The notes: generated by a model from the letters alone, not told the origin. Numbered from the stretch's first letter, positions 37,926 to 49,222 are shown. The stretch: DNA of 55,235 nt from Phytomonas francai (GCA_001766655.1 MJCC01000014.1:475599-530833); one strand, 5' to 3'. Made by a program: numbers and translations.

Positions 37926-38711
37926 AATGAAGGATCCCCAAAAATTCAATGAGACGAATAGGTTTATTTATCTGCGTGTGATTATTGTTTTCCCTTTCTT
38001 TAGCAAGCAAATTATTTATCAAATTGTTGGAAATATTATCATATAATTTATATTGCATATTTGAGGGGGAAATCGATGATTTCGCGGTTTGACAAGATTT
38101 CAATTGAACAGTCTTTTCTTGATTGAGGCGATTCGTTCGATGAGTCTTTCTGCATTTTTTTTAATGGTAAGGAAAAATAGGTTAAATTCGTACATAATTA
38201 CCCTAGTTGTCACGAGATTTGTTTGCATATTTTAAGAACAATAGGGTTTATATATTAACATTATATGCTTAATTCTTCGTTTTTTTTATTGAAGTTTTAT
38301 TAGTTTTCCTTTTTATTGATCTGTATTTTTGTAAGGGCACCAATATATAACGTTTGAAATTAATTTATAAATTCTAAAAAGGTGCTTAAAATTGTGAAAC
38401 TTACGAGGGAAAATTATTTATAAAAATCCGAGAGCGCATAGCTGTGTAAATAAATAAATAATTATATGCATATATTCTATGATTACGTATAGCAGAACTA
38501 ATTCACTACAATTTAATTTGATAAATTATTGAATGCATTATTGTTATTAATGTTCACCTTCGCCTCTTGCGTCTATTTTACTCCTTGTTTTTCCAATTTT
38601 TTCTCTAGAATAAAAACGTACCCAATAGTTCTAAAAGATACAGGGACGCTCCTGGTGGCAGTAGTTTTTGTTAGAATTAAGACTATTATTCCTTTTTTGG
38701 GATCGCTCCAG
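37926..38711. other. Intergenic region
   Basis: About 0.8 kb of strongly AT-rich DNA between PYK and the giant gene. It contains the giant gene's polypyrimidine/AG signal (listed). The longest frame of the giant gene reaches back to a TTG at 38529, but I treat that part as 5' UTR. Confidence 0.55.
38573..38608 (+). promoter_or_regulatory. Predicted trans-splice acceptor of the giant gene
   Basis: A T/C-rich tract (core GTTTTTCCAATTTTTTCTCT) ends at AG 38607-38608. It lies downstream of an in-frame ATG at 38550 and upstream of ATG 38712. It supports 38712 as the translation start, with a 103-nt 5' UTR. Confidence 0.5.
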
Positions 38712-41700
38712 ATGCGTTTCAAGCTCGGTCATACGTTGCCTGTATCCTCGAAAAAGTTGCTGGACCCTTTGAATACTGCACGAGCATATTGCTTGAGATC
38801 ATCCATTTTTTCTTTAGCACCCAAAAAATCCTCAAAGGTCAGTTCACATTCACCACTTTCAGCATCAGATTTAGGCAGAAATCCGACAAAGGCTGAGGGA
38901 CAAAAATTGCGAAAGAACAAACAAAAAGAAAATCTACCTTTTCCTAGTGCATCCTTACCAACCTCCAAAAATTATCAACACATATACCCAGAAAAAGAGA
39001 TCAGCGAGGCTTCTTCTAAAAGCAGTCATAAAATATCAAAACGATCCAGACAGATACTATCCAAAAAGGAATCGCCTCCATTGCCAAATGTAGACTCATC
39101 TAAAGATGGGTATCAAGTTCTACCTGGGTCAGAATCCTTTCCAATGGTATCGAATCAAACAGCAGGAGACAGTAGTAAGAAAGTTCTGGGGGATAAGCGT
39201 TGCATGCGATCTTTGCTTCATACTGTATTAGAACGCGCAGCAAGCACTCTTTGTCATTCTAATTGTAATTATGTTACCGACCATAGCGACGACAGGGCAG
39301 GCGCCCAATCCTTTTCCCGTGATTGGGAAGCTATCATCTTGGGTTTGCCGTCTGTGAACAAGCATGATATTTTTCTTAATTTGCCATTTCCAGAGACCTC
39401 AGGTATTCAGTCAGATCTTGTACCATCACTAAGAGATGATGTTAAGCTTTTTGCACACATGTTTGCGGCAATATCGCTGAATGTGCGCCCGCGTTCTATT
39501 CTGAGGTACTGTGCGATGTCACGCACTGCACGATCGGCATCCCCATCATCCTGTAGCAATGACTTGTCTTCAATATTTTCCGTCCTCACTGGTGGGAATA
39601 GCTGGTCGTTCTCAACTGAGGCTCTAAAGGTCAGCGAGGTACAAATCCTTGAAGAGTCACTACGTCATATCTCCACACGCGCTTGTCATCTATTTCAGTC
39701 TGATCTTCAGCAGCGAAACGCTTTTGTCCAGCAGTTAGTGGACTCGGTAGATGCGGCGGTGTCCCCTTCATGCATAGCGGGGGCCCACACGCATTCTGCA
39801 AGGGATAGTCTCGTAGAGGATCATCAGCGTCTAGGTTTGTGCAGTAGAACTAAGAACCATAATGCCCAACGCAACGTTTCAAAACCGGGTGCTCAAGAAA
39901 GCTTCGCTGACGTCCTTGAAAGACTGGCGCTGAAACTCCACCTAGCATACGTCCTGCTAGAGGAGCGCCAGTATGCTTCGGGGCAATCAAGCAGTCATTC
40001 AGAGCTCAGCGAGCAAGAGAGACTGTGGAGAGTTAGTGTTGGCCGTGAACTACTTCGTATCGTCACTAGCGATGACAGTATTTACGAGTTTTGCACCCTT
40101 GGATCTTCGAAGGAAAAGTGGGTTGACTCGGTTAAACACAAAAAAATTAAAGGATTCAATTTATTGTTAAGCTATGCGATCCGAGTAAAGACTTCCGATG
40201 CTAAACAGGCTATGTGCCTATCGCAACGAAGAGAGTTGACGGATGTACGAGCAGTTTTACACCATGTGTTATCGCTATACCTTCACATGCTCCCTGATAT
40301 TGTCGCCGCCCGTTGCGGTAGCGTCGTGGCCCAACCTTTAGCCAGCCCGGGAGTGCATGTGACTAAGACGGTCGATGGGCTGAAACAGCGTTTTAACGAT
40401 ACTTCAGATGGTATTTATCAAGAGAATGACTTCTACAAAGGTACAAATGGACACGGACAGCTTGAAACCGAGGAATTGAGGGTCTTGTCTAGCCTTACCG
40501 AGGGTTGGTTTATGCACCAGCACACCTTGCGCATTGAGGGTGCCGCTGCTGCTGCTATCGATTGGCTTCGCTTGGTTCCTGTTTTGATGACCAGCGTTTC
40601 GAATGTTGTAGAGCGCAGTTTGGAATTGGCAAGCTTGTCACTCATTCCGACGAATCCCCCTGCGGATCGTGAACACGAGCTTAGCCGGTTAACAGGTGTA
40701 GCTCAGAAGCTTTCACTACTTTTAAACCACATGCTTTTTTATGACTCTCTTGCCTTTGAAGCATCACGGCAGGCTCCCCCCACCAATACTGTGGTGGAAA
40801 TAGCTGACGATAGCACTTTTGAGGGCCCAATGGAAGATATGGATGACGATCCCGTGAAGCGATTTCGAAGAAAACGCACCATCTTTAATAAGGGTAGACT
40901 ATTGGAGGGCGGTGTTCTGCGGAAGGTGGGTGAGACTGCAGCGTCTGTACCACTTTGCTCAAGCCGCGAGGGCAGTGGGGACCGTTCTCGTTTTGTTATT
41001 CGCAATTCGTCTCAACTAAGAGGTGAGACAATGGAAAAAGGTGACCACATCCACAGCCCTTTGGGCCAGGTGGAAGAGGGATCTAGCGCGCTTTTTCATG
41101 CTCTCATCCTTTCACAAGACGCCATACCGAAACTTGTCAGCGCCTTTTCAAATCTGTCTAGGAATGGTAAAATGCATCTTGCTGAAATATGGGTCGATAT
41201 GATTCACTCTGTAGGGCGCCTTCAGCAACTTCTTTACGGAAAACCCCCATCGTTACACACACATTTATCCGGGACCCAACTAAAGTGGGATTTAAGCCCA
41301 GGTAAAGATCCTCAGAGCCTTGCAGGAGGGGGTGACAATGTGGTATCCCTTTTGGAAAAGAAAGATGCGAAGGATTCTGTCGCACACCAGAACCCGAGCT
41401 CGGTAGCTGATGTACTCCTTGACTATTTTCCGCATTTATTTGCATTGGTAACAAACTCTTCGTTTGATAAATCGGAAAATCATCCGGTAATGAATATTAT
41501 ATGTAATATGCAAAGGATGATTCCGCTTAAAACATTTGATAGTTCATTGCGCATGGCAAACACGTTGATGAAAGTTCTTTTGGTTCTGTATGGGGAGGTG
41601 AAGCAGTTTGAACCTCTGACAGCGGGCCGCAGCCCCAGCATTTATCGGAATGCGATTCGTCAAAAGGATGAGCTGCAATTTTATCTACTATTAGGCGGCC

Positions 41701-44700
41701 AAGAGCTTCTCTGGGGTAACTCCTCTTTTGCGTTCGCAAAAGGGATTCAGGTAGCGTGGAGGCTGCGCTTAGCCCTTTGCTGTGGGACACTGCACGCACC
41801 GCAGCGTTTGCTGTCATCGAGCGCGCTAGCACAGAAGATATCCCAGGTTGTGACGCAGATCGGCAAGCTTTCATTGCAGCAGCCAAACACGATCCCCACC
41901 ATTATGAAAACCTCGATTGATATTTTGAAGTTGTGGACATTTGCCTGTGTGGGTGGCTCATCAACCCTGTGCCAAGTTCCGCTCAGCGTCTTTGGTGCTC
42001 AAATGTGCGCAGTGTCTATTTTGGTGGGTGCCACCGTGATGGATTCGGTACACAGGGGTTACATTAAAACTTTAACACCGCTGACGTCATACCCGCCTGG
42101 GACTAATGGGGGTGAACCCATATTCGAGCTAATTAAATTGGTCTCTTCGAATTATCGTCTTTTGCTTCTGTGCTGCTACCCAGCCTTCCTGCATAGAATG
42201 TACGAAGCGATTTTGCGCGCTATTGGCTCTCAAGAGGAGCTTGTTGCGCAATTCATTGATCAGCATCTTTTGCCAGTTTCCTTGAGTATGGTTTTAATTA
42301 GCTTGCATAGTTCCAGAAATTATGACGTACCCAGTGCACATGCTTTTCTTTGCGAACAAACACTTTTGCTTCTAGCCGTATTGTCGCAATACATGGAGTA
42401 TCCAAATTTTGATTTCAGAGTAAAGGGAAGAACTCACACCAATACGGGGGGGGTTCTGCAGCCGTGGAGCGACATCCTCATGGGTGTGAGCATCTACTGC
42501 ATGCGGTTATCGAAAGGTGAAGAGGGGATCTTGCAATCCGGTGATTTACACCTCGGCCCCCCTTTTCTGCCACCACTCTCGTCATTACCTTCACCCTTGT
42601 GGGAGGACGTCTCGCTAGTTCTCAAGGATCTTTTGACGCTCTCAACCCCGTTACAGAAGGCACCTTGCAGTGTTTCTGCCGCTACAGCTAAGGGTATTCA
42701 CCCCTCTACTGGTTCCAAAGTGTCTGAAGACTGCACACGCTCTTTTCTACGTTTTTTGCATCACTGTAATGGTTTGTTCCCTTCTACCGCCTTCCATTGG
42801 TCTCGGGGCGATCACTTCAACCAAATACTGGATGCACTGCGTGTATACAGCTTCGAATTGGAGAACAATGCATCTTTTAGTGAATCTCATGATGCGATCT
42901 CTCGTGCGGAAATGAATGTTAGCGACCACGGGAATACTCGAGGCAATAAGCGACTACAGCGGTACGGGGACTCGAAAATGGTGGGGTTGAATAACACTAT
43001 GGCGAAGGCTGTCGATACCACCGACGACAACGCTCTGGTCTTCTTTAAGCAGCAACACGAGATGGCTCAGCGCTGGTATAGAGTACTTGCTACTACTCAG
43101 ATTTCAAGCACAAAGCGAATCACGCCTGCTGCTCTCCATCAACACGCCATCAATGCGCAACTTCTTGTAAAATTGATGCGTTTTTTGGCCAAAAGCGCAC
43201 GCCAGTCTATGAAGCAAAATAGTCCACACGCGGAACTACGTGTCGCTCCCCTTTCCAATACCAGTACCATCGCTGCCACAAACGAGGCGTGTGTCGTTAC
43301 ACTTGACTATATCGGGTACATCAGCGCGAGTGGGGGGTGGCCCATGGTATACTGGATCTTGGGTATCGCTGAAGTCTCTGTCATCACTGAAAAAGTCACG
43401 CGGCGGCGTGTGAGTGACACCACACGCACTGTTGTTTTGTCTTCCATTTTCCAGCAGCTGCGAGCGGTGCCACCGCCGTCGCAAGACCATCTCACACGAC
43501 GAACCCTTCTATACCTTCCAAAGGCACTGGCAAGCCTTTCTGATATTCTATCAAAGGGGGGATCCACGACGCTCTTGGGTGTCAGCAGACGGGGACACCT
43601 TATAGGGCTGTTAGGGGAACCTTCTGCTGATGGTCTGCGGACTATCATTTTTGGTATCAAACAAAGTATACTATACATCGAGTCCGGAACCCATCCCCTG
43701 CGGTGGACATATCCCCTAACAGCGGAGGCGGGGGATTTGACTGAGGAAGAGGAGATTGCTTTTGAAACTACAGGCAGGGATTCGTTTGCAGACACAAACG
43801 ACTCCGGTGCGTTTTCCAGAAGTGGTTCTAGGAAAGCCGTGCCTTCCTATTACAGCTGCACACTCAAGGGAAATGGGGAAAGCCCTCCTAAGCTGGGAGA
43901 TAAGCGAGTCGAGTTCCGACAACTCATGCACGCAATTGTAGTAGCTTTTGACGTTATCTTGGAGTGTATTCTACACCACTTTCTTCGCCAAGGGGTTATG
44001 CAGGAGGATTTGATGTCTGTAGTTGCCATGTCCTACAACCTTCTTTGTCGTGTTTTTCGAGAATGTGTTTCGACATTTATAGAGCTGCCGATAGAGTATC
44101 GTTCCCGCTTCAACCAGATGGAATTCGGAATGTTGCTGTGGGCCGGACTGAGCATAGTGGCAGCTGTGTCGCGTGCATGGCATGTAGACGATCATGTAGG
44201 GGCAATTTTCTTTACTGACCGTGTTCGTCAATCGACCCAGGATTTAGTGCAAGCGACGCAGCGCCTGATTGACTGTCTTCGTCCAGAGAGCATCTTAGAA
44301 GCAGAATACAAGGATAAAGTCGATCTTTACCATAAATATCCTATTTGCTGTACACTTATTTACTCTCTTCATGATCTGACACAGGGTGTGCCTTCTAATG
44401 TTAATAGGTGCATTGGTGTTTCCAATCGACACTCAAGTAACGATAATTTCACCGCAGTCCTAACGACACTCTTTGTGCTTCTGAGTCGAGCAGTGAAGCA
44501 CCCCGCCACTGCAGGCGTCGCTCGTGAAGTTTGGGAGAAGATAAACTTTGAGCTAGCCGCGGTGCTCACTGCACAGAAACACCGCTTAAAGACCCGAGGG
44601 AAAGCGACAGGGACAGAGGATGGCGACGCCGTCTTTCTACAGGTACCGTCGCTCACGGAACTTGAATGCGCCTTAAAAGCCTTTAACGGCATTGCTCCTA

Positions 44701-47700
44701 CTTCAAATAGTCATCTCAATGATAGTGTAGCGGTCCCTGGATCTAAAGATCCTTTGTCTCAGTCTTTCTACGAAAGTTTTGATAATCTTCGGCTTGTTTT
44801 CCAAGAAAATTCAGCCACCCTTGAACCCCAGCGTAGAACATCCCCAGCAGAAGAGAACGAACATGAGGAGGAAGACGGTGAGGTCTTGGTAGATGGGGCT
44901 ATGAGCGGTGATTCCTTTTTTCCACAATACAGCTCTGCTTTGGAGCTCACAGAGAGTTTGTGCATAGAGGAGGTTTTGGCAAGTGGCTCGCTACCCGTAG
45001 CAAAGGTTGTGGATATTGTTATCCAGCAAGCAAAGGGTATTCTCTTGTTAAAAGGCACCCGTTCGGTTTCCTCGCATTCCGTATTAGCCAATAAGCAGGT
45101 TCACTTTAATTTTCCACACACACAACAGCAAGTCATGGCGTATGTAAGGAACTTGCTTCGACTATTCAATGCATGCTCTCTAGAAACCATATGTCAGAGT
45201 CCTGGCGTTGAGGACCTTTTTTCCAGTTTTAGGGTCCTTGTGGATCTGGAGACAGCAGAGGAAAGGTCAGCGGAGGTCCTGAGTTCGGCTTCCGGGCCTA
45301 CTATCCAAGGCTCTCGTTCGTCGGAGACGCTCTTGGGTGTCAAGCAGTTTTGGAAGCAACTGCGCAGTAAAGTCCAGAGTGAGCTAATCGAGCCGAACGG
45401 GACTGTGTTTTATAGGCGTCAAAGTGACTTAGCCGCGTTAGTACGGTCGCACCTAGGTGATCAATCGTCTAGCACTGGCCGTGGGCCTGACATGTTTGCC
45501 CTTGGCGCCTGCGATGATGGCAGTGAAGAACAGGGACTATTCGCTATTCTTTCAACAAGGCCACTGAGCTCACGATCCACGGCTAGCGATCCAAACGCCG
45601 TCTGTGAGGCTTTGCTTTTTCCTGAGGCGGATGTGGTGCGTGGTCATCCTTCAAGCACCGCAGCCGACTCCGAAACGCAATGTCAACCCAGGAAGTGCGG
45701 CGACCCTGTGCTCGGGATGACCGTTTCCACGGCAAGGCTTTTGGAGAGGCATCTACCGCTCAGCGTTGTTTTTGCACTTCTACGAGTTTTCTGTGGCATA
45801 AGTTCTGAAAGCGACGAGTTTCGCATGCTAGTGGAGACCGTTTGCACATATGTATCGCGTCAGTACGTGCTACTGCGACCGCTTCTCGAGGATACGGCAC
45901 TGGATGTATTGCCGTTACTAGGTCTTCTCCAACCATGGCTTGCATGTATTCAAACCGAAGGGAAAGGCGCACTGCGTCCCAACCTTATAAATAACGAGGA
46001 GGAAACCGATGAACTGAATAAGGTGATTTCCCGCTGCGGAATCACATCCCTCTTGTCACCTGTCAATGGATCTGCCGAGCGCGTGCGGGGCATCTTCTTC
46101 CGTCCAAAATTGCGTGCCCAACTTCGCCGATACTTTGAAGAAGCATCCGGCACCAAGGGGGATGTCTGCAGAGCTTTAGAGAAAATTAAATCCGAGGAGG
46201 TTCTAACATATGGGTATGTTCGAGCTAGCATTGTTTATTTGCATCTTTTGGCTATGCAAATCGTCGCTCTCAGTAGTTTTAAACTCCAGGGCAGCATTGT
46301 CGAGGAGTTACAGTTGTTTTTGAGGCAGCAGAATCATGACCGGATCCAGTCAGCCAAACGGAGGAAAGTTCAGTCCAGCGCTGCGTCTGAGGGAGAGGCT
46401 GTCCAAGGCATGGACTCTGGTACCTCGCTCCCCTTTTCAGTGCTATTGAAAGGGGTCTATTCACCATGGGCAACGACTCACCACGAAGCGACTATTGACC
46501 GGATAAACGCGAATCCCTTTGTGGCTGCTCTTCAACACTTTGCCAACGTCAGCTTTGTACTATTGCGGCATACTGACAGTCTCACGCACTTCGCGGCGGT
46601 GCAGGCTATGTGTGAAAGCGGACATGATGCATCCAATGTCTCTTCCTCATCCGAAAAGTTGGGCAGCATGTGTGTGGCTTTTGCAGATGAGGTGCGCCAT
46701 CTCGTCACAAGCTCGCTGCAGGGCCTATTCAAGATGGTTTTAAGCACTAGTGAGCATACTCCAACACCGCTTGCCCGTGCCGTTGTTCACCACCTCATTA
46801 GCAACTTCCCCTGTGACGCTGTGATGTCAAGTTCTGCCGTTTTGGCAGCAACGGCTAAAACAAGGGACGGCCACAGGAATCTTGCACAGCTGCACGAGCG
46901 CTGGCGCTTCCAGCGACCCGAATGGTTTGTTTCCAGCCCGAGCATGCTGGAGATACTTACACCCTCATTCTTTGCGCGCTGCTTGTCTACCAACCATATG
47001 TCCAAGGCTTCTGCCTCAGTCATAAGTTCAATCGCAACAAGTCTCTTCGTTTATGCACAACGCAAGGACATTGCGTTGCCACCGCTTCTCGTGGCCACGA
47101 CCGCTCTTCTTGGCACCACGTCAAACCGCAGCGCAGCCGTCCGTCTGCTGTGTGAGAACCTTGCACGGGACATGGTGGGGCGAGAGGACTTTTTAAACGC
47201 GTTGGCGCCCCCAACGGTGGCTACCCCCGCGCACGGGGCCGCTGGCTCCGTTTCAAATGAGGTTCTTATCCCTTTTCTTGCCGCCATAGCACGCGAGGAC
47301 GTCCAGGTGTCGAAGCGGAACCTATCAGCTCTTTTGCATACAGCCATGCGGATGCGTGCGGACGTTTTTGGCCAGCCTCCTACGGCTAGTCGACAAGGAA
47401 TACTGAGTCTCCTACGACCTCTTAACCGGGATGCGGCTCGTGGCCGCATCCTTTTGCGCAAGACTCATTCTCCAAGATTACCACCGTCGCCGTCTTCCCA
47501 TAAGGACGGGCTGAGCGACGAGGGGGGTGCTGAGGTTGTTCGTGTGGGAGGGGAGGGAGGCGAAGGTGTCGATCCCCACACCACGGACTCGCATCAACCG
47601 GCGAGCGATGTTGAGGGGAAAGAGCTGGCTGCATTGGGGGCCTTTACCATGCACCCGAGCGATGCCTCTGCTCTCACACACCGACAGGTTTTGGAGAGGC

Positions 47701-48692
47701 TCAACATTAGTCTCCCCGCAACCTTCGAGGTTGCGATGCATATGCAAGTCTTGAGACGCCCGAACAAAGAGGAGTATCGGCATGCGGTAAACATGCTCAA
47801 GGCTGCGGACGACGCTAGAAGAGAGCGCGTCAGCTCCTGCAGGTTACCGGTGAGGGATACTAGCTCAGCGTCACAACCGCTATCCTCGTCATGCCAGGCC
47901 CTTAACGGTGGCAAGGCCGACTGCGAAATCGAGGCGGCCCACAGCGAGCTCGATGCCTCCCTTCATCTTGAGGATCATATGGATTACGGAGTCGCCCTTC
48001 TTCACCTTCGGTTCGCGCTTCGCAAGATTGTTCATGCCTCGTTTCGGCGGCTCGCAAGGCATCAGCTTCCCAGTGGTCTTGCCAACATGGCCGAGGCCCT
48101 GTATGAGGTGGACCGGTCCAGTTTTGCAACTCCTCGAAAGGAGCAGCAGCAGAAGCGAGAGGCAAATGGCGCAAGCTGTATGCGTCCGGATGCGTTGCGG
48201 GATCCCATCCTTATCGGTACCCTTCGTGTTTTTTCCGCGAGGGCAATTCTTTGTGCCCAAAGCATTGGCTACAATCCCAACGGAACCCCTATCGTTCTCA
48301 AGGGTAGCTCCTGGCCAGATCCCACCAGACCGCAGACCGGGGACCTTCTGTCACCGCTTTTGTTACCACCGCATTCCTCATCGTCTAGCCGGTTGACGCA
48401 GTACGACCCAATTTGCTCGGAGTTGACAGCAGAAGGTGCAGACACTTTGGCATCCTCTGCAGGGTTAGGGGACCTTAAACAGGAAGGGAGGCTCCAAACG
48501 ATTCCTGTAGAGGCGGACGCCGCCATTGCGGTGTCCTCGTCACGTATGCACATGACGCAGCAAAGTCGGTTTCGAATTTTGCACGCACTTTCTTCCATGA
48601 AGCGGAAGCGTAATGCGATGAGTACCATGGAGCCCCTGCGAAGGACTCCGTTAACTAGACATCAAGGGGGTAAAAGGAAGGGTGTATTGTAA
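38712..48692 (+). CDS. Giant (3326-residue) protein of unknown function, possibly nuclear
   Basis: This is a single uninterrupted 10-kb frame. I recognise no catalytic domain. Much of it is hydrophobic amphipathic helix separated by charged or Ser-rich loops, as in an alpha-solenoid (HEAT/ARM-like) scaffold; this is inference. Basic clusters resembling nuclear localisation signals occur at about 40854-40880 (KRFRRKRTIF), 46352-46372 (AKRRKVQ) and near the C terminus (MKRKRNAM, then a basic end GGKRKGVL). An acidic loop (ENEHEEEDGE) lies near 44850-44885. The last 1.3 kb is more GC-rich and Ser/Pro/Gly-rich. No membrane segment is evident if translation starts at ATG 38712. An N-terminal extension to ATG 38550 would add a hydrophobic stretch but lies before the likely splice acceptor. 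A very large ribosome-biogenesis or nuclear-pore-type scaffold is possible but unproven. Confidence 0.85.
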   Translation: MRFKLGHTLPVSSKKLLDPLNTARAYCLRSSIFSLAPKKSSKVSSHSPLSASDLGRNPTKAEGQKLRKNKQKENLPFPSASLPTSKNYQHIYPEKEISEASSKSSHKISKRSRQILSKKESPPLPNVDSSKDGYQVLPGSESFPMVSNQTAGDSSKKVLGDKRCMRSLLHTVLERAASTLCHSNCNYVTDHSDDRAGAQSFSRDWEAIILGLPSVNKHDIFLNLPFPETSGIQSDLVPSLRDDVKLFAHMFAAISLNVRPRSILRYCAMSRTARSASPSSCSNDLSSIFSVLTGGNSWSFSTEALKVSEVQILEESLRHISTRACHLFQSDLQQRNAFVQQLVDSVDAAVSPSCIAGAHTHSARDSLVEDHQRLGLCSRTKNHNAQRNVSKPGAQESFADVLERLALKLHLAYVLLEERQYASGQSSSHSELSEQERLWRVSVGRELLRIVTSDDSIYEFCTLGSSKEKWVDSVKHKKIKGFNLLLSYAIRVKTSDAKQAMCLSQRRELTDVRAVLHHVLSLYLHMLPDIVAARCGSVVAQPLASPGVHVTKTVDGLKQRFNDTSDGIYQENDFYKGTNGHGQLETEELRVLSSLTEGWFMHQHTLRIEGAAAAAIDWLRLVPVLMTSVSNVVERSLELASLSLIPTNPPADREHELSRLTGVAQKLSLLLNHMLFYDSLAFEASRQAPPTNTVVEIADDSTFEGPMEDMDDDPVKRFRRKRTIFNKGRLLEGGVLRKVGETAASVPLCSSREGSGDRSRFVIRNSSQLRGETMEKGDHIHSPLGQVEEGSSALFHALILSQDAIPKLVSAFSNLSRNGKMHLAEIWVDMIHSVGRLQQLLYGKPPSLHTHLSGTQLKWDLSPGKDPQSLAGGGDNVVSLLEKKDAKDSVAHQNPSSVADVLLDYFPHLFALVTNSSFDKSENHPVMNIICNMQRMIPLKTFDSSLRMANTLMKVLLVLYGEVKQFEPLTAGRSPSIYRNAIRQKDELQFYLLLGGQELLWGNSSFAFAKGIQVAWRLRLALCCGTLHAPQRLLSSSALAQKISQVVTQIGKLSLQQPNTIPTIMKTSIDILKLWTFACVGGSSTLCQVPLSVFGAQMCAVSILVGATVMDSVHRGYIKTLTPLTSYPPGTNGGEPIFELIKLVSSNYRLLLLCCYPAFLHRMYEAILRAIGSQEELVAQFIDQHLLPVSLSMVLISLHSSRNYDVPSAHAFLCEQTLLLLAVLSQYMEYPNFDFRVKGRTHTNTGGVLQPWSDILMGVSIYCMRLSKGEEGILQSGDLHLGPPFLPPLSSLPSPLWEDVSLVLKDLLTLSTPLQKAPCSVSAATAKGIHPSTGSKVSEDCTRSFLRFLHHCNGLFPSTAFHWSRGDHFNQILDALRVYSFELENNASFSESHDAISRAEMNVSDHGNTRGNKRLQRYGDSKMVGLNNTMAKAVDTTDDNALVFFKQQHEMAQRWYRVLATTQISSTKRITPAALHQHAINAQLLVKLMRFLAKSARQSMKQNSPHAELRVAPLSNTSTIAATNEACVVTLDYIGYISASGGWPMVYWILGIAEVSVITEKVTRRRVSDTTRTVVLSSIFQQLRAVPPPSQDHLTRRTLLYLPKALASLSDILSKGGSTTLLGVSRRGHLIGLLGEPSADGLRTIIFGIKQSILYIESGTHPLRWTYPLTAEAGDLTEEEEIAFETTGRDSFADTNDSGAFSRSGSRKAVPSYYSCTLKGNGESPPKLGDKRVEFRQLMHAIVVAFDVILECILHHFLRQGVMQEDLMSVVAMSYNLLCRVFRECVSTFIELPIEYRSRFNQMEFGMLLWAGLSIVAAVSRAWHVDDHVGAIFFTDRVRQSTQDLVQATQRLIDCLRPESILEAEYKDKVDLYHKYPICCTLIYSLHDLTQGVPSNVNRCIGVSNRHSSNDNFTAVLTTLFVLLSRAVKHPATAGVAREVWEKINFELAAVLTAQKHRLKTRGKATGTEDGDAVFLQVPSLTELECALKAFNGIAPTSNSHLNDSVAVPGSKDPLSQSFYESFDNLRLVFQENSATLEPQRRTSPAEENEHEEEDGEVLVDGAMSGDSFFPQYSSALELTESLCIEEVLASGSLPVAKVVDIVIQQAKGILLLKGTRSVSSHSVLANKQVHFNFPHTQQQVMAYVRNLLRLFNACSLETICQSPGVEDLFSSFRVLVDLETAEERSAEVLSSASGPTIQGSRSSETLLGVKQFWKQLRSKVQSELIEPNGTVFYRRQSDLAALVRSHLGDQSSSTGRGPDMFALGACDDGSEEQGLFAILSTRPLSSRSTASDPNAVCEALLFPEADVVRGHPSSTAADSETQCQPRKCGDPVLGMTVSTARLLERHLPLSVVFALLRVFCGISSESDEFRMLVETVCTYVSRQYVLLRPLLEDTALDVLPLLGLLQPWLACIQTEGKGALRPNLINNEEETDELNKVISRCGITSLLSPVNGSAERVRGIFFRPKLRAQLRRYFEEASGTKGDVCRALEKIKSEEVLTYGYVRASIVYLHLLAMQIVALSSFKLQGSIVEELQLFLRQQNHDRIQSAKRRKVQSSAASEGEAVQGMDSGTSLPFSVLLKGVYSPWATTHHEATIDRINANPFVAALQHFANVSFVLLRHTDSLTHFAAVQAMCESGHDASNVSSSSEKLGSMCVAFADEVRHLVTSSLQGLFKMVLSTSEHTPTPLARAVVHHLISNFPCDAVMSSSAVLAATAKTRDGHRNLAQLHERWRFQRPEWFVSSPSMLEILTPSFFARCLSTNHMSKASASVISSIATSLFVYAQRKDIALPPLLVATTALLGTTSNRSAAVRLLCENLARDMVGREDFLNALAPPTVATPAHGAAGSVSNEVLIPFLAAIAREDVQVSKRNLSALLHTAMRMRADVFGQPPTASRQGILSLLRPLNRDAARGRILLRKTHSPRLPPSPSSHKDGLSDEGGAEVVRVGGEGGEGVDPHTTDSHQPASDVEGKELAALGAFTMHPSDASALTHRQVLERLNISLPATFEVAMHMQVLRRPNKEEYRHAVNMLKAADDARRERVSSCRLPVRDTSSASQPLSSSCQALNGGKADCEIEAAHSELDASLHLEDHMDYGVALLHLRFALRKIVHASFRRLARHQLPSGLANMAEALYEVDRSSFATPRKEQQQKREANGASCMRPDALRDPILIGTLRVFSARAILCAQSIGYNPNGTPIVLKGSSWPDPTRPQTGDLLSPLLLPPHSSSSSRLTQYDPICSELTAEGADTLASSAGLGDLKQEGRLQTIPVEADAAIAVSSSRMHMTQQSRFRILHALSSMKRKRNAMSTMEPLRRTPLTRHQGGKRKGVL

Positions 48693-49222
48693 AAGAAACT
48701 TAATTTAACAATCGCCATCTTTAGGATTGGATTCTTTACAATATCAAACAGGATGGGGGATTTAATGACCGATAAGATTCGAGACAGAGAGAGGGTGGTC
48801 TGGAAAATGAGGATCACTGACCTGTGTATGGTTTCATTTGCCTTTTTTCCTTTAAGTTCGAGCTACGACTTCAACATCCTATTCTCACCTTTTCCCACCT
48901 TCTCTTTTCAATCCATTTGGGTTCGTTTCGATGAAGAAGAAGAAGAAGAAGAAGAAGAAGAAGAAGAAGAAGCGGTTAATTTACATTTTCTTTGCATTAC
49001 TCAGAAATAGGCAAGCTAGCTCAACCCTCGGTTGAAAGTTCACATTAAGGGAGCTAGGACAATGAGCTTAATGCCAAGTTGTCCTCAAAAGGAAGTTTAG
49101 AAGAGATGTCTGTAAGGGTTGTCTTGTACAGTCTCTTCTCGTTGGGATCCTTAGCCCGCTTTTGATAGTTCCTTGCCTGTATTACACTGAAAATCTGAAC
49201 ATGAGCCCCGTTATCCCCTTGA
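48693..49222. other. Intergenic region with GAA repeat; start of accessory segment
   Basis: About 0.5 kb downstream of the giant gene. An 85-codon frame (48753-49010) is mostly the translated GAA repeat plus a T-rich tract, so it is not called. From about 49050 on, the sequence is gene-like but broken and probably contains the decayed 5' end of the ESAG3-like pseudogene. Confidence 0.55.
48933..48972. repeat. (GAA)n trinucleotide microsatellite
   Basis: About 13 uninterrupted GAA/AAG units on the plus strand, after a pyrimidine-rich stretch. They would encode poly-Glu in one frame but no supported gene covers them. Confidence 0.95.

Noticed and set aside
47051..48628. Antisense and alternate frames over the 3' end of the giant gene
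   Set aside because: The region is more GC-rich, so shadow frames are expected; the sense frame is continuous with 10 kb of coding sequence.
48753..49010. 85-codon plus-strand frame with poly-Glu
   Set aside because: Mostly a translated GAA microsatellite and T-rich DNA.
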